Origin: Rhodospirillaceae bacterium
GTDB lineage: Bacteria; Pseudomonadota; Alphaproteobacteria; Bin65
DNA: 43,208 nucleotides
Assembly: GCA_028819475.1 (NCBI GenBank)
Contig: JAPPLJ010000038.1
Span: 1-43,208 of the forward strand
Direction: 5' to 3'
In this document: in pieces, positions 17,975 through 26,147 of the stretch
Numbering within the stretch: position 1 is the stretch's first letter
Layout of the letters: every line of letters starts with the position of its first letter
The notes under the pieces: model-generated
What the model was told of the DNA's origin: nothing
The model's database searches: none
The model's input: the letters and a program-made list of their open reading frames with translations, nothing else
Position numbers and translations under genes: made by a program

Positions 17975-18843
17975 AACCCGCACCGTTCGAATACTGCCGG
18001 GCCGATACGCTCGACGAGGCGCTGGACCTGATGGCCGAGTTCGGTTCCGACGCCGCGGTCCTGGCCGGCGGGATGTCGCTCGGCCCGATGCTCAACATGC
18101 GGCTGGCGCGGCCCGCCGCCATCGTCGACGTCAACCCCGTCGAAGAATTGTCCGGTATCCGGCTTCTGGACGATTCGGTCGAAACCGGGGCGCTTTGCCG
18201 GCAGGCCGACGCGCTCGATTCCGCGCTCGTCCGCGATGAGGTGCCGCTTCTTTCCCAGGCGTTGCCGTTCGTCGGGCATTTCCAGACCCGGAACCGGGGA
18301 ACCCTGGGCGGCTCGGTCTGCCACGCCGATCCAAGCGCCGAGATCCCGTTGGCCCTGGCAGCGCTCGGCGGCGACGTGATCCTCCGGCAAAGGGGCGGGA
18401 TGCGCGCCGTCGCCGCGACCGACTTCTTCGACGGAATTTTCACCACCATCCGCGAGCCCGACGAACTCGTGACCGCGCTTCGCTGGCCGCGGAGCAACCC
18501 GAAGACCGGCTATGCCTTCGACGAGATCGCCCAGAGGCACGGAGACTTCGCCATCGGGGCGGCAGCTGCCGTCGCGACCGTTGCTCCGGACGGCAACCTT
18601 GCCGCGTTGTCGCTCGGCCTCGGCGGCATAGAGGACCGCCCGGTGCTGGCCGACCTTGCCGGTTTTGTCGGCGCGCCCGCGACGGCCCGAACGGCGTCCG
18701 AGGCGGCGGCGCTGGCTGCCGACCGGGCCGATCCGATGGAAGACCCCAGGGCAAGCGCAGCCTATCGGCGCCAGCTCGTTCGAGTCCTGGGCGCCCGCGT
18801 CCTCGAACGGGCCTTCGAAAGAGCGGGTGCGCGGCAATGCTGA
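17971..18843 (+). CDS. Molybdenum hydroxylase FAD-binding subunit (CoxM-like)
   Basis: A 290-residue medium subunit. The FAD motifs are AGGMSLGPMLNMRLA near residue 30 and RNRGTLGGSVCHADPSAE near residue 108, followed by the C-terminal CODH FAD domain with ALSLGLGGIEDRPV. It passes electrons from the 2Fe-2S subunit to FAD and then to an acceptor. The GTG start overlaps the previous stop by 4 bases, and its own stop overlaps the next ATG by 7 bases, so the three subunits are translationally coupled. Confidence 0.93.
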   Translation: MKPAPFEYCRADTLDEALDLMAEFGSDAAVLAGGMSLGPMLNMRLARPAAIVDVNPVEELSGIRLLDDSVETGALCRQADALDSALVRDEVPLLSQALPFVGHFQTRNRGTLGGSVCHADPSAEIPLALAALGGDVILRQRGGMRAVAATDFFDGIFTTIREPDELVTALRWPRSNPKTGYAFDEIAQRHGDFAIGAAAAVATVAPDGNLAALSLGLGGIEDRPVLADLAGFVGAPATARTASEAAALAADRADPMEDPRASAAYRRQLVRVLGARVLERAFERAGARQC

Positions 18844-19325
18844 GGATAGAGCCGGGCGCCCGGCATCGCGTCACCGTTACGGTCAACGGCCGTCGCTACA
18901 GCGGCTTCGCCGAAGCGCGGACCCTATTGAGCGATTTTCTGCGCCACGAGCTGAAGCTGTTCGGCACCCATGTCGGCTGTGAGCACGGGGTCTGCGGCGC
19001 CTGCACCGTCACCATCGGCGGCCGCGCGGCGCGTTCCTGCCTGCACTTCGCGGTGCAGGCAGACTGTGCCGAGATCGGCACCGTTGAAGGGCTCGCCACG
19101 GACGGGGTACTAAGCCCGCTGCAGGAGGCGTTCCGCCGCCGTCACGCGCTGCAATGCGGCTTCTGCACGCCGGGCATCCTGATCTCGGCGACGCAGTTCC
19201 TGGAAACCAACCCGGACCCGACCGAAGACGAGGTGCGCGAAATGCTGTCCGGCCATATCTGCCGCTGCACCGGCTACGAGGGCATCGTTCGCGCAATTCT
19301 GGACGTCGCGGGAGACGCGTCGTGA
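18837..19325 (+). CDS. Molybdenum hydroxylase 2Fe-2S subunit (CoxS-like)
   Basis: A 162-residue small subunit with both clusters. The plant-type site is CEHGVCGAC plus a fourth Cys 11 residues on (SCLHF). The second site is QCGFCTPG with CRC in the ICRCTGYEG helix bundle. All eight cysteines are present. It relays electrons from the molybdenum centre to FAD. Its TGA overlaps the GTG of the following acyl-CoA ligase, tying the ligase to the hydroxylase and suggesting that the hydroxylated compound is, or becomes, a CoA thioester. Confidence 0.95.
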   Translation: MLRIEPGARHRVTVTVNGRRYSGFAEARTLLSDFLRHELKLFGTHVGCEHGVCGACTVTIGGRAARSCLHFAVQADCAEIGTVEGLATDGVLSPLQEAFRRRHALQCGFCTPGILISATQFLETNPDPTEDEVREMLSGHICRCTGYEGIVRAILDVAGDAS

Positions 19326-20890
19326 CCGCCATACCGCTCGGTACGGTTTTCGCGCGTGCCGTTGCGCGGGACCCCGGCGCGCTTGCCGTGGTCGATGGCC
19401 CGGTCCGGATGACCTACGCAGAGTGGAACGACGAGATCGCCCGCGTCGCCGCCGGGCTGACGGGGTTGGGGATCGATGCCGGGGACGCGGTCGCCGCGGT
19501 GTTGTCCAACCGGGTCGAGACGGCGACGCTTTTCTGGGCCTGCCAGCGGATCGGCGCGGCCTTCGTCCCGTTCAACTGGCGGGGCAGCGGGGACGATTTC
19601 GCCTATGTGATCGAGAATTGCGAGGCGAAGGTCTTCGTCTACGAGCCGCGCTCCGAAGCCTCGGCCGTCGAAGCGCTGCGCGCGACCGGGTTCCCGGAAG
19701 ACCGCCGTGTCCGCGTCGGCGGAGCGGCGGGGGAGGGCGCGGCCTTCGAGGATCTTGCAGGCGCGCCCGGCGGAATCGCGCCTCGTCCGGCCGATCCGGC
19801 GTCGACCTGCCTGATGCTCTACACTTCGGGGACTACCGGCCGTCCGAAGGGCGTGCCGCGGACGCACAACGCCGAGCGCAACGCGACGTTCAACTGCGTC
19901 GCGCAGCTCCACTACCGCTACGGGGAAGTGCAGCTCGGCGTGATGCCGCTGTTCCACACCATGGGCGTGCGCGCGCTGGAGATGGCGGCGGCACTCAACG
20001 GCGCCTTCGTCTGCATGCCCGCCTTCGACGCGGGCGATGCGATCGGGCTGATCGAGACGGAACGCATCGAGGCGCTGTTCCTGGTGCCGACGATGTTCCA
20101 CGACATGGTCCATCATCCCGGCATCGCGGCCGCCGACCTCTCTTCGGTCCGTCACATCGGATTCGCCGGGACGTCGATGACCTCGGCGCTCACCAGGACC
20201 TGCGCCGAAATCTTCCAGCCCGAGGTTTTCGTCAATTTCTACGGGTCGTCGGAGATCTACTCCTTCGCCGTCTGCGACCATGTGGTCGATAAACCGGGCT
20301 GCGCCGGGCGCGCGGCGACCGGCCAGGAGTTGCGCGTCGTCTTCGCCGACCCGGACTGCAGGAGCGGGCCCGACGAGATCCTGCCCCGGGGCGAGATCGG
20401 CGAAGTCATCGCGCCGATGGCGTGCCTGGACGCCTTCGCGGGCTACTGGAAACGGCCCGACGCCGACGCCAAAGCGATCCGCGGCGGCTGGTATTTCACC
20501 GGCGACCTCGGCTATTTCGACGAGGACGGCGAACTGTTTCTCGTCGGCCGGGTCGACGACATGATCATCTCGGGCGGCGAGAACATCCATCCCGAAGAGG
20601 TCGAGGACGCGCTCGACGCCCTGCCGCTCGTCCGCCAGGCGGCGGTGATCGGGATACCCGACGACCGCATGGGCCAGAAGGTCGTCGCCTTCGTCGAGCC
20701 GGCCTCGTCGGAGGCAAGCGCCGAGCGCCTCGACGCCGCCTGCCTCGCCGGCGATCTCGCCCGGTTCAAGCGGCCGCGCGCCTATGTTTTCGTCGAGAGC
20801 ATTCCGCGCTCGGCCTCGGGCAAGCTGCTGCGCCGCCTGCTGCGCGACGGGGCGTACACGGTTCTGCCGGATTTCGACAGCACCCTTTAG
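19322..20890 (+). CDS. Acyl-CoA synthetase (AMP-forming ligase)
   Basis: A 522-residue ANL-superfamily ligase. The P-loop is LYTSGTTGRPKGVPRTH, the A5 region FYGSSEIYSF, the hinge TGDLGYFDEDGELFLVGRVDD with MIISGGENIHPEEVED, and the C-terminal catalytic lysine lies in SASGKLLRR. It activates a carboxylic acid to an acyl-CoA through an acyl-adenylate. The class resembles fatty-acid/aromatic-acid CoA ligases, but the substrate pocket cannot be read by eye. The GTG start overlaps the 2Fe-2S subunit stop (GTGA). The crotonase follows after 21 bases. Confidence 0.92.
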   Translation: MTAIPLGTVFARAVARDPGALAVVDGPVRMTYAEWNDEIARVAAGLTGLGIDAGDAVAAVLSNRVETATLFWACQRIGAAFVPFNWRGSGDDFAYVIENCEAKVFVYEPRSEASAVEALRATGFPEDRRVRVGGAAGEGAAFEDLAGAPGGIAPRPADPASTCLMLYTSGTTGRPKGVPRTHNAERNATFNCVAQLHYRYGEVQLGVMPLFHTMGVRALEMAAALNGAFVCMPAFDAGDAIGLIETERIEALFLVPTMFHDMVHHPGIAAADLSSVRHIGFAGTSMTSALTRTCAEIFQPEVFVNFYGSSEIYSFAVCDHVVDKPGCAGRAATGQELRVVFADPDCRSGPDEILPRGEIGEVIAPMACLDAFAGYWKRPDADAKAIRGGWYFTGDLGYFDEDGELFLVGRVDDMIISGGENIHPEEVEDALDALPLVRQAAVIGIPDDRMGQKVVAFVEPASSEASAERLDAACLAGDLARFKRPRAYVFVESIPRSASGKLLRRLLRDGAYTVLPDFDSTL

Positions 20891-20911
20891 CCAGGGACGG
20901 AAGGAGAGACG

Positions 20912-21724
20912 ATGGAAAGGGACTATGCCGAGCGGCGCGCGGAACGGCTGCGCGACCTCGATGGCGTGCGCGCCGAGATCGACGTCGACAAGCGGATCGG
21001 CCACGTCATCCTCGACCGGCCGCCGCTCAACATCGTGTCCTACCGCGCGCGCGGGCAGATCCGCGCCCTGCTCGAGGAGATGGACGAGGACGACGACATC
21101 GGCGTGATCTGCATCCGCGGCGCGGGCGGCGTGTTTACGTCGGGCGGCGACGTCAGGTCCTTTCCCTCGATCCCGAAGAACCGCATGTCCGATCTTGCCG
21201 ACGACATAGGCACGCCGGAGCGCTGCCGGAAGCCGGTGATCGCCGCGCTGGAGAAATATTGCTTCGGGGTCGGGTTCGAGTTGGCGCTTGCCTGCGATTT
21301 CCGGCTCGCCACGAAGGACTGCCTGGTCGGTCTGCCCGAAAGTTCCATCGGCCAGATGCCGGGTTCCGGGGGCAGCGTGCGGGTAGCGCGCATCGCGGGC
21401 CTCACCCGCGCCATGGACATGGTAATGCTCGGCAAACGGATTCCTGCGGAGCAGGCCCTGGACTGGGGCCTTCTCACCGCAACCGCCGAGGATGCGGACG
21501 GGCTGACCGCGCTGGTGCACGATTATGCGGCGCGGCTCAACGCGCTCGCGCCGATCTCGATGCAGTCGCTCAAGCGCGTATTGAACAGCGCCTACGACAC
21601 CAGCCTCAGAGTCGCGCTCGACGTCGAGGGCCATTCCTACGAGAAGATCCGCACCACCGAGGATTATTCGGAGGGCATCGCTGCCTTCGCCGAGCGGCGC
21701 AAACCGGTCTATCGAGGACGCTAG
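20912..21724 (+). CDS. Enoyl-CoA hydratase/isomerase (crotonase family)
   Basis: A 270-residue crotonase. Oxyanion-hole elements are GVFTSGGDVRSF near residue 72 and the glycine-rich CFGVGFELALACDFRLA near residue 115. PESSIGQMPGSGGSVR carries an acidic residue in the usual active-site stretch. A strong ribosome site (AAGGAGAG) precedes ATG 20912. As the last gene of the molybdenum hydroxylase-ligase operon it probably hydrates, isomerises or cleaves the CoA thioester made upstream. Confidence 0.9.
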   Translation: MERDYAERRAERLRDLDGVRAEIDVDKRIGHVILDRPPLNIVSYRARGQIRALLEEMDEDDDIGVICIRGAGGVFTSGGDVRSFPSIPKNRMSDLADDIGTPERCRKPVIAALEKYCFGVGFELALACDFRLATKDCLVGLPESSIGQMPGSGGSVRVARIAGLTRAMDMVMLGKRIPAEQALDWGLLTATAEDADGLTALVHDYAARLNALAPISMQSLKRVLNSAYDTSLRVALDVEGHSYEKIRTTEDYSEGIAAFAERRKPVYRGR

Positions 21725-22088
21725 AGCCGGTCCGCTTCCATCGAAACCCCCGATGCGGCAGCGCGCCCTTCGACGAGCCGGAATTGCCGGGGCGGGCTCG
21801 AAGCCGGGCCCTGCGCTGCGCGATCCGCGCACAAGAGGGGCTTGACAGCCGAGAAAAGAACATTATATGAACAAATAATTCGCCCGGTCGACCGGCGCGG
21901 TGGTAAAAAAACACGGTAAATAGACCGGTCTGTTTTGCTTTTTGGACGAAGAGAAAATGGCGCATTTCCGGGAAAAACCGGAGCTGGAATTTTGATCAAT
22001 CGTTCAATAAATCGGAATTGTCCCCGTTTCCGCGACGCCTGCTTCGGCAGGCCCGGAGCCCGCCGCTTCGGCCGGCGCCGGCTCGGAT
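21725..22088. other. AT-rich convergent intergenic region with small hairpins
   Basis: 364 bases without a credible gene between two convergent operons. Positions ~21845-22020 are strikingly AT-rich for this window. They include the palindrome AGACCGGTCT (21922-21931) followed by a T-rich stretch, and a small hairpin CCGG-GAAAAA-CCGG (21968-21981). A bidirectional termination zone is the simplest reading; no transposon remnant or RNA gene is recognisable. Confidence 0.45.
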
Positions 22089-22919
22089 TCACCGGAATTC
22101 GGGCTTGCTCCCGCTGACCAGCGCCCCGCCCATACCGCCCGTTGCGATCAGTTCGACGAAGCGGGGATAGGCCCGGTAGAACCACGCGTCGCCCTGCGGC
22201 GCGCCGGCGGCGGCGGTTTCCTCACGCAGCGCCAGATACATGCGCAGCCGTTCCTTCAGGATTTCCGCCCATTCGGCGGACAGGTCGGTGAGGCGCACGT
22301 CTTCGAACCCTGCGTCCTCGAACGCTGCGACGTATTCTGCCGGGCTCACGCAGGAATTGAACATCAGCCCGCGGCGCAACAGGTCTCGATCCGCCGCCGC
22401 CAGGGGCGCCGGAACGGTGATGTCGGTCAGCGCCAGCCGTCCGCCGGGGCAAAGCGCGCGGAACGCCTCGGCCAGCGCGGCCGCCTTGTCGGGGACGTGC
22501 ATGAACGCTTCCTGGCTGACCACGGCGTCGAACGCGGCATCGGGCAGCGGCGCGGCGGCGATCGAGCCTTCGAGCACCCGCACCCGGCCCGACAGGCCGA
22601 CCGCTTCGTTCAGCGCCGCGGCGCCGGCCACGCGGTCGGGGCAAAGGTCGACGCCGGTGACGTCGACTCCCTTGCTGTGCGCATACCATCGCGCCGGGCC
22701 GCCGATACCGGCGCAAAAGTCCGCGATCTTCATTCCCGGCGACATGCCGACGGCTTCCGCCAGCCGCTCGTTGGCGGCGAGCCCGCCGTAGTGGTCCTGA
22801 TCGTGCGGCCATAGCGCTTCCGGCGGATGCGGCCCCGGTCCGATCTTCAACAGGATATGCCGTGCCGAAATCGGATGGCGCGAATACATGGCGATCACGT
22901 CTGCGCGGGCATCGGTCAT
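22089..22919 (-). CDS. SAM-dependent class I methyltransferase
   Basis: A 276-residue methyltransferase. Motif I is IADFCAGIGGPARWYA near residue 65, then GVDLCPDRVAGA (motif II acidic end), FDAVVSQEAFMHVPDK and the GGRLALTDI strand (motif III region). The layout resembles small-molecule methyltransferases of the UbiE/sarcosine-methyltransferase type, with an N-terminal MYSRHPISARHIL helix that covers the cofactor. ATG 22919 is preceded by GGAG at 9 bases. Longer frames upstream run into the SDR gene in a different phase and are not real. It is probably co-transcribed with the SDR located 80 bases upstream. Substrate unknown. Confidence 0.85.
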   Translation of the reverse strand: MTDARADVIAMYSRHPISARHILLKIGPGPHPPEALWPHDQDHYGGLAANERLAEAVGMSPGMKIADFCAGIGGPARWYAHSKGVDVTGVDLCPDRVAGAAALNEAVGLSGRVRVLEGSIAAAPLPDAAFDAVVSQEAFMHVPDKAAALAEAFRALCPGGRLALTDITVPAPLAAADRDLLRRGLMFNSCVSPAEYVAAFEDAGFEDVRLTDLSAEWAEILKERLRMYLALREETAAAGAPQGDAWFYRAYPRFVELIATGGMGGALVSGSKPEFR

Positions 22920-22999
22920 GGGAGGGGTCTCCAGCGCCGGACTACCGACCGGAACAACGGCATGGAGCTCCGGGATCCGGCGCGAGCCTGCGGCGCCGG

Positions 23000-23878
23000 T
23001 CAGACGACGTTGAAGTGATCCGGGACGCCGCCCGGCCAGGGATTTCCCCACATCTGGAATCCGCCGTCGATTATCAGCAGCTCGCCGGTGATGAAGTTCC
23101 CGCTGGACGCGGACAGATAGACGACGCCCTCGGCAATGTCCCACGGATCGCCGAGGCGGCGCAGGGGATTGGCATCGCGGAACCGGGCGCTCGCTTCCGG
23201 CGGATAGACCGCGAGCCCTTCGGTCGATATCGATCCCGGCGCGATACAGTTGACCCGGATGTCCAGCGGCGCCCATTCCACGGCCAGACTCCGCGTCAGC
23301 CCGATCACGCCGGCCCGCGCGGCGCAGGTGTGGGCGATCTGGGGCAGGCCGCGCGAAATCACCGCGACGATGCTGACGATGCTGCCCGGCATTTTCCGTT
23401 CGCGCCAGCGCCGGGCGGCGGCCTGCATCATGTACCAGGTCCCGTTCAGGTTGAGATCGATGACCGTCTGCCAACCCTTGTGGCTGTACTCGATCGCGTC
23501 CTGAAAGAACTGGCCGCCCGCATTGTTGACCAGGCTGTCGAGACGGCCGAATTTCGAGAATATCTCGTCCATGAGCCGCTCGACCGCCTCGGGTTCCCGG
23601 ATCGACATCGGGACTGCGTGCACCGTGCCGCCGGCAGTTTCGGCGACCTCGTCCCGGGTCTCCTGCAGGACGTTTTCGCGCCGCCCGCAAATCACGACCT
23701 GGGCGCCGAGGCGGGCGAGAAGGAACGTCATCACGCGGCCCATGCCCGTGCCGCCGCCGGTGACCAGGAACACCTGGTCGGCCAAAAGGTCATCGCGGAA
23801 GACGGTCGGGCGCCCGGCCAGGACTTCGCCCGTTAGACGCCACTGTTCGCCTGCGTTGTCCGTCTGTGCATCCGACAT
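23000..23878 (-). CDS. SDR oxidoreductase, 2,4-dienoyl/trans-2-enoyl-CoA reductase-like
   Basis: A 292-residue short-chain dehydrogenase fold: VTGGGTGMGRVM binds NAD(P)H and NNAGGQFF is the NNAG motif. The usual YxxxK catalytic pair is replaced, the segment reading AHTCAARAGVIGLTRSLAVEW. This HxxAARAGV form is known from DECR/PECR-type enoyl-CoA reductases, so a CoA-ester reductase fits better than an alcohol dehydrogenase. The C-terminal IDGGFQMWGN completes the fold. ATG 23878 is preferred; an ATG 7 codons upstream is possible. It forms a likely operon with the methyltransferase and is divergent from the ABC importer operon. Confidence 0.87.
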   Translation of the reverse strand: MSDAQTDNAGEQWRLTGEVLAGRPTVFRDDLLADQVFLVTGGGTGMGRVMTFLLARLGAQVVICGRRENVLQETRDEVAETAGGTVHAVPMSIREPEAVERLMDEIFSKFGRLDSLVNNAGGQFFQDAIEYSHKGWQTVIDLNLNGTWYMMQAAARRWRERKMPGSIVSIVAVISRGLPQIAHTCAARAGVIGLTRSLAVEWAPLDIRVNCIAPGSISTEGLAVYPPEASARFRDANPLRRLGDPWDIAEGVVYLSASSGNFITGELLIIDGGFQMWGNPWPGGVPDHFNVV

Positions 23879-24226
23879 TTTTCGGTCCAATTCCAACATC
23901 GTGCCGCGAGGGCGAACCCGGCCGCTGCCGGGCCGGCGCACCAAAAAACGAGTAACACGATCCTTCGCTGCAAAGCGATCAGCATTGCAACGATCCGGCG
24001 ATCGTTCGGAGCCGAGGCGGCGGCGGTTTGCGGAAAGCCGATTGCCGGATAGCTGCGCACGCACGCTCTTGCGGCGTGCAATCGAAGTGTCACGGACAGG
24101 GCGGATTTTTTTCGTGCCGCGTTGCGTGAGTCCGACTAATGTATAATGTATATTATGGAATTCGGTCCGGAGACGCTCCACGATATTCGGGGCGGCGGCA
24201 GGACGATCCACAAGGGAGGGAACCCT
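23879..24226. other. Divergent intergenic region, promoter region of the ABC operon
   Basis: 348 bases between the SDR and the substrate-binding protein. Most is GC-rich and featureless. The part nearest the ABC operon is AT-rich, with TATAAT at 24142-24147 inside a direct repeat. No good -35 at standard spacing is visible; TTGCGT at 24122-24127 is only 14 bases away. Confidence 0.45.
24139..24152 (+). promoter_or_regulatory. Tandem ATGTATA repeat overlapping a -10 box
   Basis: Two perfect 7-bp copies, ATGTATA at 24139-24145 and 24146-24152, sit in an imperfect palindrome and overlap the TATAAT box upstream of the ABC importer operon. A weak -35 and an overlapping repeat are what one expects for a regulated promoter; the regulator is unknown. 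Confidence 0.4.
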
Positions 24227-25237
24227 ATGTTTGCGAATTCGAACCATGCACCGTCACGGTGCCGGGGCTTTTTGAAGCTCGCTTCGGTAGCGCTTGCTGG
24301 CGCACTTCTGCTGGCCGGCAATCCGGCCGCTGCGCAGGACGCCAAACTGAAGAAGCTGACGCCGTTCAAGATGCTCATGGTGCCCTACTTCTCGCCCGAG
24401 CAGATCGCGAAGGATCAGGGGTTCTTCAAGAAGTACAATCTGGACGTCGAACTGGTGAAGCAGGTCGGCCAAGGGGTGCGCGGCATGCAGGCGATGATCG
24501 CCGGCCACGTGCCGACGGGCCAGGGATGGGGCGCACCGCCGACGATCCAGGCGCTGGCCGGCGGCGCAAAGATAACGACGGTGCTGGCCGGAATCATTTC
24601 GACGGATGGCGATTTCCGCCTCTATTCCCTGGCCGGCAGCGGGATCACGAGCGCCAAGGACCTGATCGGCAAGACGGTCGGAATCCACAATCCGGGTTCC
24701 TACGCAGACTATATCCTTGCCGGGTTCGTCAAGGGCGCAGGGCTCGATCTTGCGAAAGTGCGGCGTCTGACCGTGCCGCTTCCGTCGATGTGCCAGGCGC
24801 TGCTCTCCAAGCAGATCGATGCCGTCGCATTGTACAGCCTGTTCTACGTTGCCTGTACCCGGAAGAATCCCGGCAAGCTGCACCTGCTCGCCAAGGACAA
24901 CGATGCTCTGCCGCCGTCGGCCAGACTGTATTCGGCTTACACCTTCACCACCGAGTACACCGAGAAAAATCCCGACATCGTCCGGGCGTTCGTCGCCGGA
25001 ATGAAGGACGCGATGGCGTTCATCGACAAGAATCCGGAAGCGGCCACAAAGATCATCGCAAAGCGGACCGGCCTGCCCGAGAATCTCCTGTTGATTCCCA
25101 AGTTCGCCAAGGGCGGCTGTATCGATGCCGGGGCGGCGGCCGAGTGGATCAAGATTCTCACCGACCTGGACGTCATCAAGGCCGGAAGCGTCAAGCCGAC
25201 CGGATGGTTCACCAACAAATTCAACCCGGGCTGCTGA
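24227..25237 (+). CDS. ABC transporter substrate-binding protein (NMT1/SsuA-like)
   Basis: A 336-residue periplasmic binding protein. The signal peptide is basic at the start (SRCRGFLK), has a hydrophobic core (ASVALAGALLLAG) and a likely cleavage site after NPAAA. The mature part follows the NMT1/taurine/sulfonate-binding pattern: FSPEQIAKDQGFFKKYNLDVEL, then VGIHNPGSYADYILAGFVKG and FVAGMKDAMAFIDKNPEAA. ATG 24227 has GGGAGGG six bases upstream, which decides it over the earlier in-frame ATG at 24146. It starts a tightly packed seven-gene operon. Ligands of this family include sulfonates, nitrate, pyrimidines and aromatic acids; none can be chosen from sequence. Confidence 0.93.
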   Translation: MFANSNHAPSRCRGFLKLASVALAGALLLAGNPAAAQDAKLKKLTPFKMLMVPYFSPEQIAKDQGFFKKYNLDVELVKQVGQGVRGMQAMIAGHVPTGQGWGAPPTIQALAGGAKITTVLAGIISTDGDFRLYSLAGSGITSAKDLIGKTVGIHNPGSYADYILAGFVKGAGLDLAKVRRLTVPLPSMCQALLSKQIDAVALYSLFYVACTRKNPGKLHLLAKDNDALPPSARLYSAYTFTTEYTEKNPDIVRAFVAGMKDAMAFIDKNPEAATKIIAKRTGLPENLLLIPKFAKGGCIDAGAAAEWIKILTDLDVIKAGSVKPTGWFTNKFNPGC

Positions 25238-25280
25238 AGCGCGTTTCCTGACAGGGGACCACGACTGCATCCGGCGGACG

Positions 25281-26147
25281 ATGTCGCAGACCGGCGGCCG
25301 TCAGACGACCGAATTGAGCGTCGGGCAGACTCCCGGCGAATCGGGTTCGCGCGTCTGGCGGCCGCCGTTGCCGGGCTGGAAGAAGCCGTCCGGTCTGGCG
25401 GGCACGGTTCTGATCACCGGTCTGCCCATTTTTTCGATCTTTCTGCTGTGGGAAGTGGTGGCGCAACTCGGCTGGGTCGGCGTGACGCTGCTCGCGCCGC
25501 CGTCGAAGGCGCTGTCCGTCGCCGTTACGTATTTCACCAGCGGCGAGATATTTCCCCACCTCGCATCCAGCCTCGAGCGGGGCGGGATCGGCCTTGCGCT
25601 CGCCATCGCGGTCGGCATCCCGCTCGGCCTGATCATCGGCTTCGTCAAGTCGTTCTCCCGCGCCCTCAGCCCGGTAATCGAGTTTTTGCGGCAATTGCCG
25701 CCGCTTGCCATGTTGCCGGTGTTTCTGCTCTTCCTGGGTTTGGGTCTCCGGTCCCAGGTCGCGATCGTGCTCTGGGCTGCGCTCTGGCCGATTCTCCTGA
25801 ATACCATCAGCGGCGCACAGAATGTCGATGTCAGGCTGGTCAAGGCGGCCCGCACGCTGGGCGCCGGGCGGCGCCATCTGTTTTTCAAGGTCGCCCTGCC
25901 TTCGGCCCTGCCGACGACGATGACGGGGATCAGGCTCGGCGCGTCCTACGCGTTCCTGGTCCTTGTCGCGGCAGAGATGATTGGCGCGGATTCCGGAATC
26001 GGCTATCTCATCCTGAACAATCAGTACATATTCAAGATACCCGAGATGTACGCGGCGATACTGATTCTGGCCGGGTTCGGCGTCGTGCTCAACTACAGCC
26101 TGCTCTGGCTCGAGAAATTGCTCATTCCCTGGAAGGGCCGCGGGTGA
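25281..26147 (+). CDS. ABC transporter permease (SsuC/TauC-like)
   Basis: A 288-residue inner-membrane permease. The ~40-residue cytoplasmic leader is followed by about six hydrophobic segments, including VLITGLPIFSIFLLWEVV, IGLALAIAVGIPLGLIIGF and MYAAILILAGFGVVLNYSL. The EAA loop is AARTLGAGRRHLFFKVALP, which contacts the ATPase. It belongs to the BPD transport family used with nitrate/sulfonate/taurine binding proteins. ATG 25281 is chosen because the leader just precedes the first membrane segment. Its TGA overlaps the GTG of the ATPase. Confidence 0.92.
   Translation: MSQTGGRQTTELSVGQTPGESGSRVWRPPLPGWKKPSGLAGTVLITGLPIFSIFLLWEVVAQLGWVGVTLLAPPSKALSVAVTYFTSGEIFPHLASSLERGGIGLALAIAVGIPLGLIIGFVKSFSRALSPVIEFLRQLPPLAMLPVFLLFLGLGLRSQVAIVLWAALWPILLNTISGAQNVDVRLVKAARTLGAGRRHLFFKVALPSALPTTMTGIRLGASYAFLVLVAAEMIGADSGIGYLILNNQYIFKIPEMYAAILILAGFGVVLNYSLLWLEKLLIPWKGRG

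Noticed and set aside
15563..19325. Annotation of the three-subunit operon as carbon monoxide dehydrogenase.
   Set aside because: The large subunit lacks the CODH-specific active-site loop and has Asp at the catalytic Glu position, so only family membership is supported.
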